In this document: positions 45,209 through 53,896 of the stretch, piece by piece | Layout: every line of letters begins with the position of its first letter | Numbering within the stretch: position 1 is the stretch's first letter | Assembly: GCF_001484685.1 (NCBI RefSeq) | Contig: NZ_CP012200.1 | Coordinates: 738,321 to 802,320 of the forward strand | Reading direction: 5' to 3' | DNA from: Thermococcus sp. 2319x1 | Lineage (GTDB): Archaea; Methanobacteriota_B; Thermococci; Thermococcales; Thermococcaceae | DNA length: 64,000 nucleotides | Translations under genes and position numbers: made by a program | The notes under the pieces: model-generated | Databases searched by the model: none | Told to the model about the DNA's origin: nothing | The model's input: the letters and a program-made list of their open reading frames with translations, nothing else

Positions 45209-46132
45209 ACCCTAGTTCCCATCAGGTCGTTAGATTTATATGCATTTAAATTTTTTGGTTGATTGGTGGTCGTGATGAACTTCTACCAGGAAATCCTGAT
45301 CATAAAATCCGAGATTTACCCAATAATCAGAAAACACTACCCGAAAAACACCCGCAGGGAAGTAATCAGCCTCTACGCGTAACGCGCAATACTGACACAC
45401 TTACACTTTAACGGAGTTTACAAACACGCTTACAGGGTTTTAATTGAGGAAATGAAGCTCTTCCCAAAAATCAGATACAACAAACTGACAGAACGCTTGA
45501 ACAGGCACGAAAAACCTCATCATAACTCAGGAAGAATTATTCAGAAAACACGCCAGGGAATACGTCAGAATAATCGACTCGAAGCCAGTTGAGACCAAAG
45601 AGTTGGCCAGAAAAAACAGGAAAGGGAAGGCAGGTTCTTCAGAAGTCATCTCTGAAAAGCCCGCAGTTGGATTTGTTCCATCTAAAAAAAGTTCTACTAT
45701 GGGTACAAGCTGACCTGTTACTCTGATGGAAATTTGCTGGCTTTGCTGTCTGTTGATCCGGCGAACGAGCATGATGTGAGCGTTGTCAGGGAAAAGTTCT
45801 GGGTGATTGTTGAGAAGTTCACTGGTTGTTTTCTGTTTTTGGATAAGGGGTATGTCAGCAGGGAGTTGGAAGAGGAATTCCTGAAGTTTGGCGTTGTTTA
45901 CACGCCGGTAAAGCGGGAGAGTCAGATTGGTAGTCTGGGGGAGAGGAAGTTTTACAAGTACCTGTCTGATTTTCGGAGGAGGATTGAGACTTTGTTTTCG
46001 AAGTTTTCTGAGTTTCTTCGGATACCGAGCAGGAGTGTTAGTTTGAGGGGGTTGGCCGTTAGGATTTTAGGGGCGATTCTGGCTGTGAATCTGGACAGAT
46101 TATACAACTTTACAGGTGGTGGGAACTAGGGT
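45209..46132 (+). mobile_element. IS982-family insertion sequence, decayed copy 2
   Basis: This copy has the same ends as copy 1 (ACCCTAGTTCCCA ... TGGGAACTAGGGT), 924 bp long. The transposase is broken: near 45378 CTCTACGCGTAACGCGCAAT replaces the segment coding YDLITFAI, another indel follows near 45515, and the seven-A site is at 45684-45690. The flanks (GAGTTTCTC and TAGGAACTA) do not match, so no target duplication remains, suggesting a deletion or recombination at one side. Confidence 0.8.
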
Positions 46133-46142
46133 TAGGAACTAT

Positions 46143-46702
46143 AGACTGAGGTGATATTGGAGTGTTGAAGATACCCTACTCCAAAAAGTGTTATGTAATA
46201 GTGGAAACTCCCCAACATCCATACAACACAGAGGATCCAGTAAATGTTAGGGAGACTCTCCAGAGTTGGGATGTTGATGGAGTATTTTTAAGCTATAACC
46301 AAGGATTTGGAGAAAGAGAGAGATTTTATGAATATTACTCAGCTTTGGAAGACTACATAGAAAATTCGGGATTTATCGTAAATACATTTGGACCTTATTT
46401 CTCCGATTATACAACAACAGCTTGCACTACTGGAGAAGATATTAGTGGGTGGATCAATCCTTATTTGATCTCAAAACTTTGGAGGAGTTTTGCATCCCCA
46501 GAGGAATTCAGAAAATAACACTTGTTGCCAAGCTTGGAATGTTGGACAAGCATATGATGATACAAAGGGTATCACAAGATGCCTTGGTTTTGTAGCTGTA
46601 ATGTTGATAGTTATAAATGACGCACTGAATTATTTTGAAGGGGTTGTCTTTTGGGAATACCAATCACTAAAGAGCAACTTTGGAGGTATAGGGAGGGATT
46701 AA
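46143..46702 (+). pseudogene. Cargo gene relic truncated by IS982 and frameshifted
   Basis: Directly after the IS982 end an open frame (to 46518) reads KIPYSKKCYVIVETPQHPYN, SWDVDGVFLSYNQGFGERER and FSDYTTTACTTGEDISGWIN. A second frame to 46702 continues NSENNTCCQAWNVGQAYDDT and ends LKSNFGGIGRD. The lack of a signal peptide and the abutting IS show that the 5' part was lost. The Cys content fits a secreted protein similar in style, not in sequence, to the other cargo. Confidence 0.55.
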
Positions 46703-46704
46703 AG

Positions 46705-48231
46705 ATGAAGTTGGAGTTCAGGATAAAAATCTTTGTAGTTGTAGTTCTTGTGCTTTTACTTTCTCTTCCTTTTTCATTAGTCCAAAGTGTTCCTGTGGAA
46801 AAAGATTACCAAATGAAAACGCTCTACTCTCATTCCAAAAATTACGGAATATCAAGTTATGATTTTGTTGAAAAGAGTGATGACTTTTATCTAACATGTC
46901 TTAAAGTCATAGCTCTTGCAAGAAGCGAATTTCCAAAGAATTCTCCAGAATTTCAAAGGTTAGTCGAAGAAATAAAATCAAAACAGTTTGAAGATGGTTC
47001 ATTCCCCCCAATAATTACCGATGATTACTCAAGGGCTGAGGGTGAATGGGTTTACTGGGAGAAATCCAAAGCCGCTGGAACTGCTCTCGCTCTGCTGGCT
47101 CTTCTTGAGGCTGGAGAAAGCCCAAACTCCGAAGTTGTAATCAAGGGAATTAAATTTCTCTTGGCTAACAAAACAAACGAGTATTGGACGTCTACAGTTT
47201 ACATTGATTGGGAGCGGAGCGGAATTAAAAGAATTGGAGAGTTTCCAAGCTTAGTAGCAACAGCTTATGCTACTGCCCTGTTACATAGACTCGGTTACAA
47301 TGTTACTGATTCTTGGCAATGGCTTAGGGCTAACCTGAATACAAAGAACTTAACCAGAAACTATGCTTTTGATAATCTTTTTGTAGGTTTTCTCTTTCCA
47401 ATGCCCTACAGGGATTTCAGAATGCCCTATGAAAGCCTAAGTTTACCATTACTTTACTTAAGAGAAGAAGGCTTTAAGCTCAATAATGAAACTTTAGAGT
47501 TCTTTAGTTCGCTCTTTAAGCAGTCTCAGTACTTGGAAAACACAACTTTGCTCTTCGTCTTCTACGAAAATTATAGTACCAAGTATGAGCTCAAATTCCT
47601 TCGCTTTTCTTTGATAAACAAAATGTGGGAGGAGAGTAAAGTAATCCGGGGAGTTGCTAACGAGAAAATTGAGCTCCAATTAAATCCCGAAGAGGAGATT
47701 GCAGTTCTAAAGATAGAGGGTTTGCGAAAGATAAATCCTCAAAAGTCAGGCGTTTTTAAGAAGTTGGGGATAATCAACAAAAGTATGAAGATTTACCCGG
47801 AGTTCCCTATGAACTACATAAACTTTCGTTCTTACGCTGCCTCCCAAATACTCCACTTTTCTGAAACCAATGGAACTTACTACATAATCCCTCTCCCCAA
47901 GCTGGATAAATCATGGAATCATGATGTATATTCAACCTCAATAGCCCTGATTTGGTTGTACCTAGCAAATAAAACCGGGTATAAAGGGTTTAATGGTGGA
48001 ATCGAATTTTTACAAAGTAGTGGGGAAAGTCTAAGCTTTGACGGTTATGCTTATGCTTTGATTGCTTTAAGCTTGTATGGTGGAGACTGGGAGAAGAACA
48101 AGCCAGAGATTAATGCCATTGTCTCTAATAAGGAAAAGAATATTAAATACCCAGTTTACATTCTCGCGATAATTGTGATATTTTCAATAGGTTACTTCTG
48201 GAGAAAGCGTAAACAAGATAAAGGTCTCTAA
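46705..48231 (+). CDS. Exported alpha/alpha-toroid repeat protein with C-terminal anchor
   Basis: This 508-residue protein starts with signal peptide FVVVVLVLLLSLPFSLVQSV and ends with a transmembrane helix (YPVYILAIIVIFSIGYFW) and basic RKRKQDK. The middle holds helical repeats with the motifs KQFEDGSFPPI, GTALALLALLEAGESP, SLVATAYATALLHRLGYNVT and STSIALIWLYLANKTGYKGF. These are toroid-type repeats like those of the lipoprotein at 36708, though the two proteins are not close in sequence. GGGAGGG precedes the ATG at 46705. It follows a truncated secreted cargo gene. Confidence 0.72.
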   Translation: MKLEFRIKIFVVVVLVLLLSLPFSLVQSVPVEKDYQMKTLYSHSKNYGISSYDFVEKSDDFYLTCLKVIALARSEFPKNSPEFQRLVEEIKSKQFEDGSFPPIITDDYSRAEGEWVYWEKSKAAGTALALLALLEAGESPNSEVVIKGIKFLLANKTNEYWTSTVYIDWERSGIKRIGEFPSLVATAYATALLHRLGYNVTDSWQWLRANLNTKNLTRNYAFDNLFVGFLFPMPYRDFRMPYESLSLPLLYLREEGFKLNNETLEFFSSLFKQSQYLENTTLLFVFYENYSTKYELKFLRFSLINKMWEESKVIRGVANEKIELQLNPEEEIAVLKIEGLRKINPQKSGVFKKLGIINKSMKIYPEFPMNYINFRSYAASQILHFSETNGTYYIIPLPKLDKSWNHDVYSTSIALIWLYLANKTGYKGFNGGIEFLQSSGESLSFDGYAYALIALSLYGGDWEKNKPEINAIVSNKEKNIKYPVYILAIIVIFSIGYFWRKRKQDKGL

Positions 48232-48422
48232 TAGAATGTTAATCCATCATTTTCTACTTTTTTATATCTCATATCAACTCCCGGTTCCCTAAGCTTAGTG
48301 GGAAGCCAACAAAGCAACTTCAAACCGCTTATAGGAGTAAAGTGTTGTTTATACTATTAAAAGTATTAAAAATCAAAAAGCTTAAAAAGTATTACAAAAT
48401 GACTATTTATTGAGGGGACTGA
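48232..48422. other. Intergenic region, AT-rich
   Basis: This 190-bp gap has a TATA-like TTTATACTATTAAAAG near 48350 and AAAGCTTAAAAAG near 48378, giving a promoter for the next gene. A small stem CCCGGTTCCCTAAGC/GCTTAGTGGG is possible around 48280. No coding frame is seen. Confidence 0.4.
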
Positions 48423-48752
48423 ATGGCAAAGTTTGGATTGTGGTATGTTAAATGGGACTCTTCCTCTGGAAGATACACCTCTAGGCTAAAAACACTAAAC
48501 AAAAGCTCAGCAACAGTTGAAGACTTTAAAGAGCGATTTGATATTGCTGTTGTCACAACCCTTGGTGGATTCGATGCCAAAAACAGTGGAAATGGATATG
48601 AAGATGGGAAAGAGCTGGCAACATTCACAAAATCCATTATTGGAACAGGAGTTGATGGGCAGTTAGCATACCACTTCGGAGTGACCCTTGATGTCGTGGA
48701 TGAAGTTTTTGACTATTATCTCAAGCGCATGGGGTGTTATGGTGAAATTTAA
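48423..48752 (+). CDS. Small protein of unknown function (cargo-type)
   Basis: This 109-residue product, MAKFGLWYVKWDSSSGRYTS, then GFDAKNSGNGYEDGKELATF, VDEVFDYYLKRMGCYGEI, has no signal peptide and one Cys. TTGAGGGGACTGA precedes the ATG. It overlaps the following exported protein by 14 bp (translational coupling), again a small first gene plus larger anchored second gene. It may lack its original N-terminus. No family is recognised. Confidence 0.5.
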   Translation: MAKFGLWYVKWDSSSGRYTSRLKTLNKSSATVEDFKERFDIAVVTTLGGFDAKNSGNGYEDGKELATFTKSIIGTGVDGQLAYHFGVTLDVVDEVFDYYLKRMGCYGEI

Positions 48753-49788
48753 ACTCCTCGCTTCCTTTGTTCTGTTGTTTTCTTTACTTGGCAGCTCTTT
48801 ATCTTATGCCGCTCCAACTCTCACCGTTGATTTTTGCTCTTCAGGTTTTCAGGTAACTGTCGTCGCAACAACCAAGGGTGTTATCTATGTGAGTATTGGT
48901 TTCTATGGTCTCAAACCTCAAAACTTTGGAGAGTGCATCGCAGAATACGACCTAACTACTCAGCGCGCCCACTTTTACCTTGTAAACTCAAGCGGTGCAT
49001 ATCATATTGGCTGGTATCATGAATACGGCTATCAAAACAAAACGCTTTCTGAACTTTTGGGCAGAGTGGAGAGAAGTGTCCTCCCAGTGCCCGGAAAACT
49101 TGAGGGAGATTATGTGGTGTTTTTGCTTAACTCAACAACCTATAAAGTGCCCGCCAAAGAGCTTTTACCTTATTTATGGAGAGAGGATTTGTGGAACAAT
49201 TTAGTGGCATTTTCTTATGAAGAAGGGATTGTAATAGTCCCATCTTTTAAGATAGATGCCGTTGAAAATAACTTCACGGTAATTAAAACTCCCGGGAAGC
49301 GCATTGGAACGACTTTGCTGGACTTCAACTTTACCTACTGGATCTCTTATAGGTATCCCATATACCTAAATGGCACCGTCGATGGTAGGTTTCTATGGAA
49401 AGGAGAAACAAAGAAAGAACTAATAGCTTGGGAAGAACTCTCTCAGATGTTCGATAAACCCCTCTATGCATTCTATTTTGATGGGGAGTCTCTAAGGCTA
49501 TACCCCCTGTTTAGAGTCAAGATTTCACCGGAGCTAAAGGAGTTTAAGCTCTCCCTAAATTATGAATTCGAGAATCTGGCGCATCCCTATGCTCCGCCAA
49601 CAACACCCGTTTTACCGACAGCTTCTTCTACCCCTCAAGAATCTGAATCTTTAATCTCTACTGCCGGCTCGAGCACATATTATGCCCCGGAAAATATAAA
49701 AGAGCACATTTCTTGGATTTCCCTTTTGCTCGTTATAATTGTGACTGTAGCTTTAATAGAAGTTCTGCATTTAAAAAAGACCAAGTAA
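48739..49788 (+). CDS. Exported protein with C-terminal membrane anchor, unknown function
   Basis: This 349-residue protein has signal peptide FKLLASFVLLFSLLGSSLSY followed by AA-PTLTVDF, a beta-rich extracytoplasmic domain with N-glycosylation sites, a Pro/Ser/Thr-rich stalk near 290-320 (PPTTPVLPTASSTPQESES) and a C-terminal transmembrane helix WISLLLVIIVTVALIEVLHL with basic KKTK. The stalk-plus-helix plan is the standard archaeal surface display form. It is coupled to the small protein upstream and is the last gene of the accessory island. Confidence 0.72.
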   Translation: MVKFKLLASFVLLFSLLGSSLSYAAPTLTVDFCSSGFQVTVVATTKGVIYVSIGFYGLKPQNFGECIAEYDLTTQRAHFYLVNSSGAYHIGWYHEYGYQNKTLSELLGRVERSVLPVPGKLEGDYVVFLLNSTTYKVPAKELLPYLWREDLWNNLVAFSYEEGIVIVPSFKIDAVENNFTVIKTPGKRIGTTLLDFNFTYWISYRYPIYLNGTVDGRFLWKGETKKELIAWEELSQMFDKPLYAFYFDGESLRLYPLFRVKISPELKEFKLSLNYEFENLAHPYAPPTTPVLPTASSTPQESESLISTAGSSTYYAPENIKEHISWISLLLVIIVTVALIEVLHLKKTK

Positions 49789-49896
49789 AGAAGAGCAAAT
49801 TTTATACTCCATGGGTGATCCAAAATTATCTTAATGGTATCCGCTTACATTAAAAGCTTTTAAACAATCTTCTCAAAACTTCAAAGGGGTGAAAAC

Positions 49897-50352
49897 ATGG
49901 CAAAGCTTCAGGCTCATCACATAAGGGTATCAACCTTTGCCCACGCAACCGAAGACCCGGAAAAGGTTCTCGAGGCCATGGGGACTTTTTTTCCAGAGGA
50001 CATTCCTTCTGAGGATATAGAGTTTGAGGTAGTTGAAACCGAGGGCTACTTCGGAAATCCGATAAAGGTCATAAACGCCGAGGTAAAGAGAAGCAGAAGC
50101 GTAAAAAAGATGTTGGAGCATATTAAGGGACTTTTAAGCGAAGAGGATAAAGAGTATCTCTTAGAGAACCTTGAAGAAAAGGTTGACGAGACGGGAACGT
50201 TTTTCATTCGCTTCAGCAAGCAGAAAGCATACCTAGGAGAGGCGGAGGTTAGTGAAGGAGAAGACGTTATCCAAGTAAAGATAAAAGTTAAAGCATTCCC
50301 AATGAAAAAGGAGAGCGTTGTAAAGGCAATCAGGGAGTGGTTGAGTGAATGA
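49897..50352 (+). CDS. RNA-binding protein of COG1325 type
   Basis: This 151-residue protein belongs to the archaeal COG1325 family (exosome-associated RNA-binding), with LQAHHIRVSTFAHATEDPEK at the N-terminus and FFIRFSKQKAYLGEA, IQVKIKVKAFPMKKESVVKA later. It overlaps rnp3 by 4 bp (ATGA), the usual arrangement in Thermococcales, which links it to RNase P and RNA processing. AAAGGGGTGA precedes the ATG. Confidence 0.85.
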   Translation: MAKLQAHHIRVSTFAHATEDPEKVLEAMGTFFPEDIPSEDIEFEVVETEGYFGNPIKVINAEVKRSRSVKKMLEHIKGLLSEEDKEYLLENLEEKVDETGTFFIRFSKQKAYLGEAEVSEGEDVIQVKIKVKAFPMKKESVVKAIREWLSE

Positions 50353-50990
50353 AGTGGATTGAAATGGACGTCAGGAGTGAGGAAGCTTACAAGCAAGCAA
50401 AAGAATGGTACGACGAGGTAGTTTTTACAAGGAAGATTTATCTAAAAAGTCCTCCAAACTTTGATGAACTTAAAAGCGAAATTAAAGGGCTTAAAGAAAA
50501 GTACAAAAATGTTGCATTGCTGATTATCACAGAAAGGCCCTCCCTAATAAAAGAAATTAGAAAAAGGGTTCCAAACTCCCTCATCTATGTGCAGGGAGGA
50601 AATCTGAGGGTTGTTAGATTCGCGATAGAGAACAAGGTTGATGCGGTGATAGCTCCAGAATACGGGAGAAAGGATTCCGGTTTTGATCATGTCCTTGCGA
50701 AGTTGGCGGCCAAAAACAACGTTGCTGTGGGGTTTTCTCTTGCTCCCCTGCTGAAGGCAACTCCCTATGAAAGGGCAGAGATATTGAAGTTTATGATGAA
50801 AAACTGGAGGCTTGTGGAGAAGTATAAAACTCCCAGATTTTTAACTTCCTCAGCTGAATCCAAATGGGAAGTGCGGTTTCCGAGGGATTTAATGAGCCTT
50901 GGAATAAATATAGGCATGGAAATTCCACAGGCAAAGGCATCTCTGAGCTTTTATCCAGAAATGGTGCTAAAAAAATTGAAAAGGGCTTGA
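50349..50990 (+). CDS. rnp3: Ribonuclease P protein component 3 (Rpp30)
   Basis: This 213-residue TIM-barrel-like subunit of archaeal RNase P, homologous to Rpp30, works with Pop5 to activate the catalytic RNA in tRNA 5' maturation. Motifs are YVQGGNLRVVRFAIENKVDA near residue 75, FDHVLAKLAAKNNVAVGFSL near 110 and PRDLMSLGINIGMEIPQAKA near 180. It starts within the stop of the upstream RNA-binding gene, so both are made together. Confidence 0.93.
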   Translation: MKWIEMDVRSEEAYKQAKEWYDEVVFTRKIYLKSPPNFDELKSEIKGLKEKYKNVALLIITERPSLIKEIRKRVPNSLIYVQGGNLRVVRFAIENKVDAVIAPEYGRKDSGFDHVLAKLAAKNNVAVGFSLAPLLKATPYERAEILKFMMKNWRLVEKYKTPRFLTSSAESKWEVRFPRDLMSLGINIGMEIPQAKASLSFYPEMVLKKLKRA

Positions 50991-51002
50991 AAGTCTAAAA
51001 CG

Positions 51003-52109
51003 CTATTCTTTGGCTTCTTCGAGCAAGCGAGTTAGCAGTGCCCACTGCTGGTCTTCAAAGGCGTCCTTCTCCGCTACCAGAATTAAAGTTCCCTTATGGC
51101 TCACGACAAAGTCCTTCAGCTTGTTTAAGAACTTCATCACGCTTGTGAATTCGTTGTACATGATTAGGTATTCAAGACAGTCTATCAGTATGATTCCCCT
51201 ACTCCCGGCTTCTTCCATTGCTTTTAGATATTTGTATGACAGCTCTGTCATTCTTTCTAGGTTCATTGGTGATATGGCCTCTACATCACTTTCTTTGGTA
51301 GCAGTGGTTACGAAATAGTGAGTCCAACTCTCGGGGATATTGTTCAAAGTTCTAACAAACGCAAGCACAGGCACATTTTTCAGCTTTTCTTTTATCTTTT
51401 TGTACTCTTCTTGGTTTAGTATTTTGACACCGGACTCTATTTCGACTTCATGAATCTCCATTGTTTTTAGCCTAAGGAACTCTTCAGAGGAGGTGAGCCT
51501 TATTGTTAAGAATACTAGTCCAAGGATAAGTACTAATGAAATAGTGGAGCCTATGATCGGATATATTTTGCTGCCAAGTATAATGGATATTGGAACCGGA
51601 AGCAAGTGAAGTCCAAAAAGCACTAAAAGTGTTGAAAGATATTTTGCTTTTCTTCCATAAATGTATGTCAACTCTTTCATAAGATAGCCTGTAGTGACCA
51701 TAACAATTGTCGCTAGACCATGAGATACGTAGAGACTTGCTATGCCCCTGAACAACCCATATTGAAACATGTAATCTGGAAATAGAGAGTACACTGCGAA
51801 TAACAAAGACAACAGAGGGAACAACACTTTATAGTTTACTTCAATACTTATGTTCTCTTCTCTTATCAGTTCTATAGTCCCGTTCAGGAAAAATGCACTG
51901 AATAGGAGTATAAACATCCCCGCCAATGGGAGGAGCTGAAATGCATAGCCAATGACCGTTAATAAGTCGCAAATCCACGCTAGGGAAAGCAATAATGCTG
52001 AAGTTCGTTTGTTTTTTAGATAGATGCGAAAGATAAGTAAAAACGCCAACAAGTCTGCTAGTGCAACAATAAACCCCTCACTTATCGTTATGGTTTGAGG
52101 ATTTGCCAT
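51003..52109 (-). CDS. DUF835 membrane protein
   Basis: This is a 368-residue protein. Residues 10-210 contain seven probable transmembrane helices (GFIVALADLLAFLLIFRIYL and so on). The C-terminal 140 residues are a cytoplasmic DUF835 domain: VPVLAFVRTLNNIPESWTHY, ISPMNLERMTELSYKYLKAM, RGIILIDCLEYLIMYNEFTS and KGTLILVAEKDAFEDQQWAL. DUF835 has a Rossmann/P-loop-like core without a clear ATP site and is widespread in Thermococcales; its role is unknown. AGGAGGTG lies within the end of the adenylate-forming gene, so the two are co-transcribed. Confidence 0.83.
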   Translation of the reverse strand: MANPQTITISEGFIVALADLLAFLLIFRIYLKNKRTSALLLSLAWICDLLTVIGYAFQLLPLAGMFILLFSAFFLNGTIELIREENISIEVNYKVLFPLLSLLFAVYSLFPDYMFQYGLFRGIASLYVSHGLATIVMVTTGYLMKELTYIYGRKAKYLSTLLVLFGLHLLPVPISIILGSKIYPIIGSTISLVLILGLVFLTIRLTSSEEFLRLKTMEIHEVEIESGVKILNQEEYKKIKEKLKNVPVLAFVRTLNNIPESWTHYFVTTATKESDVEAISPMNLERMTELSYKYLKAMEEAGSRGIILIDCLEYLIMYNEFTSVMKFLNKLKDFVVSHKGTLILVAEKDAFEDQQWALLTRLLEEAKE

Positions 52110-52110
52110 A

Positions 52111-53154
52111 TTAACACCTCCTCTTTGGATTTGCGAAACCATCCCACTTAAATGGTTTTTCGGGTGCAGCACGGGTAATATAGTCATCTTCCAGCTTTAC
52201 AACCAACAGCTCTGGTCTTGCGATTATAAGTCCCATCTTGCCACTTTCTCCTCTATTGGCTATAGTGTATCCATTTCGGGTAACCTTCAAAGGGAAGACT
52301 ATAGTAAATGGATAGTTCGGAAAATACATGAGGTCATTATTTTTAACTATTCCAACGTTATCACCAAAGCCGTAGTAGCCATAGAAAGGTATAACAACAG
52401 AATTCGGGAACTTCTTCCTAGCAAGTTCAATTGCATCCATATTCAACCCAACCCCACTAAAAATAATAGTCAGTATTTCCTCTTTTCTGATAAGGTAGAG
52501 ATCTAAAAAATGAGGAATGGTGCGGATGAAGTTTATGTGATCTTTTTCGAGCACCCTTTTCGTGTACTTCAAAAACGGAGAATATCTCATTTTTAATATG
52601 TATCCTACTCCTTTTTCCTCAAGTTCCCGCTTAACACCATCGGTTTCCAAACCAATAAAATATAAGATCCCTCCATATGACCACACTAACTCACTTATCT
52701 CCTCTTGATACCACCCATAGGGTCCTCCACTGAGAGCCCGCATTTTATTTTCCTTATAGATCTTATTCAACTTGTAGATTTCATCAAGGGTTACTTTTAA
52801 ATATTTCACAAGGAGCTTCATATACTCATAGTCCCAGTGAAGGATGCTCCTTTCTCTGGTGGTTCCGGAAGATTGGTAAAATCTGATTCTCCCTTCATAA
52901 TTTTCAGGAAGAAAATCAAGCCAGTTGTTTCGGAGATAATCTTCGCTAACAGCCAGATTTGAGTTGAAGATATTCTCAAAAACGTCTTCAAGCTTTCCCT
53001 CAAAAATCTCATCCAAATTTACCTTGTTTCTCATCCTTTTCCAGTAAGGGGTGTTCTCAAAATGATACTCAAACACTTCTCTAAGATAAGATAAAGTTTC
53101 TTTTTCTGTCACATTAAGGGGATCGTAGTCCTTTGCAAAATCTTCGTATCTCAT
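52111..53154 (-). CDS. Adenylate-forming enzyme, PaaK-like, short
   Basis: This 347-residue protein starts like phenylacetate-CoA ligases: TPYWKRMRNKVNLDEIFEGK, then the ATP-binding SSGTT motif in RFYQSSGTTRERSILHWDYE near residue 93, and a later VVIPFYGYYGFGDNVG that stands for the Y-G-x-T-E loop. It ends near the hinge and lacks the mobile C-terminal domain, so the classic thioester half-reaction may be impaired or supplied elsewhere. GGAGGATGG precedes the ATG at 53154. It forms an operon with the DUF835 gene and faces away from a second such enzyme. Confidence 0.72.
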   Translation of the reverse strand: MRYEDFAKDYDPLNVTEKETLSYLREVFEYHFENTPYWKRMRNKVNLDEIFEGKLEDVFENIFNSNLAVSEDYLRNNWLDFLPENYEGRIRFYQSSGTTRERSILHWDYEYMKLLVKYLKVTLDEIYKLNKIYKENKMRALSGGPYGWYQEEISELVWSYGGILYFIGLETDGVKRELEEKGVGYILKMRYSPFLKYTKRVLEKDHINFIRTIPHFLDLYLIRKEEILTIIFSGVGLNMDAIELARKKFPNSVVIPFYGYYGFGDNVGIVKNNDLMYFPNYPFTIVFPLKVTRNGYTIANRGESGKMGLIIARPELLVVKLEDDYITRAAPEKPFKWDGFANPKRRC

Positions 53155-53238
53155 TTTACCATCCTCCAAGAACTCCCAATTAGATGTTTGCTAAATATAA
53201 TAGGCGAAGATGCTATTAAATTTTTCTACATTTGAACA

Positions 53239-53833
53239 GATACTGTCAGGATAACTTGAGTATCACCTCCTTAAGCCATTCAGCAAAATCACTGAGTGAC
53301 TTTAAAACCAGAATGAAGCCCAGCAAAATTATACCAGAAGGCAAACAGAAAAACAAACTTTTGAGCTTTCCACTCTTTACCCCTGAAATTATTCCAGAAA
53401 CGCTTCGTACTCCCCTTCAACGTCCCAAACCAGCGCTCAACACAATTCCTTGGCCCGAAAGTCACATGCGGATAACCCAACCCCAGACTCTTAAATGCTG
53501 ACCTGTACCCTAGCATTATCAACCAGAAAAACAGGCCGCCCTTCACAGGACTTCAAAACAACCAGAATGAAATTTTTTAGTTAGATTGCTTCTGCTATTT
53601 TCTGAACTGCCAAGTTGTCACGTGGCTGATTTTGAGAATTCTGGCGGTTTGTCCGTAGCTTAGGCCTTTCAGTTACAAGTTTATCACCCTGATTTTCTTC
53701 TCTACTGGAATTTTGTTGAGGTGAAAGGGTTTTAAGGGAGTAAATAATGACTTCAACTTCCATGTTCTCCCTTTCTTTTTTGAGAATTTCAGTGATTTAA
53801 ACCTGACGCTCCACAGCCTATCCTAACATTATC
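53239..53833 (-). pseudogene. IS6-family element, decayed
   Basis: Ends GATACTGTCAGGATAAC (53239) and, inverted, GATAATGTTAGGATAGG (53833) bracket 595 bp. On the minus strand an N-terminal fragment reads MEVEVIIYSLKTLS with stops and shifts. The C-terminal fragment (53289-53546) reads YRSAFKSLGLGYPHVTFGPR, NCVERWFGTLKGSTKRFWNN, FVFLFAFWYNFAGLHSGFK, holding the catalytic Glu region. The central part is deleted. No target duplication is seen. Confidence 0.75.
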
Positions 53834-53896
53834 ACAGTACCAAGGAAAAATATTAATAGAGGGCAAATACATAAATCATAACTAGGTGTCGCAACT

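Noticed and set aside
46490-46702. Independent small gene before the toroid protein
   Set aside because: It continues the composition of the preceding frame after an indel and lacks its own ribosome-binding site.
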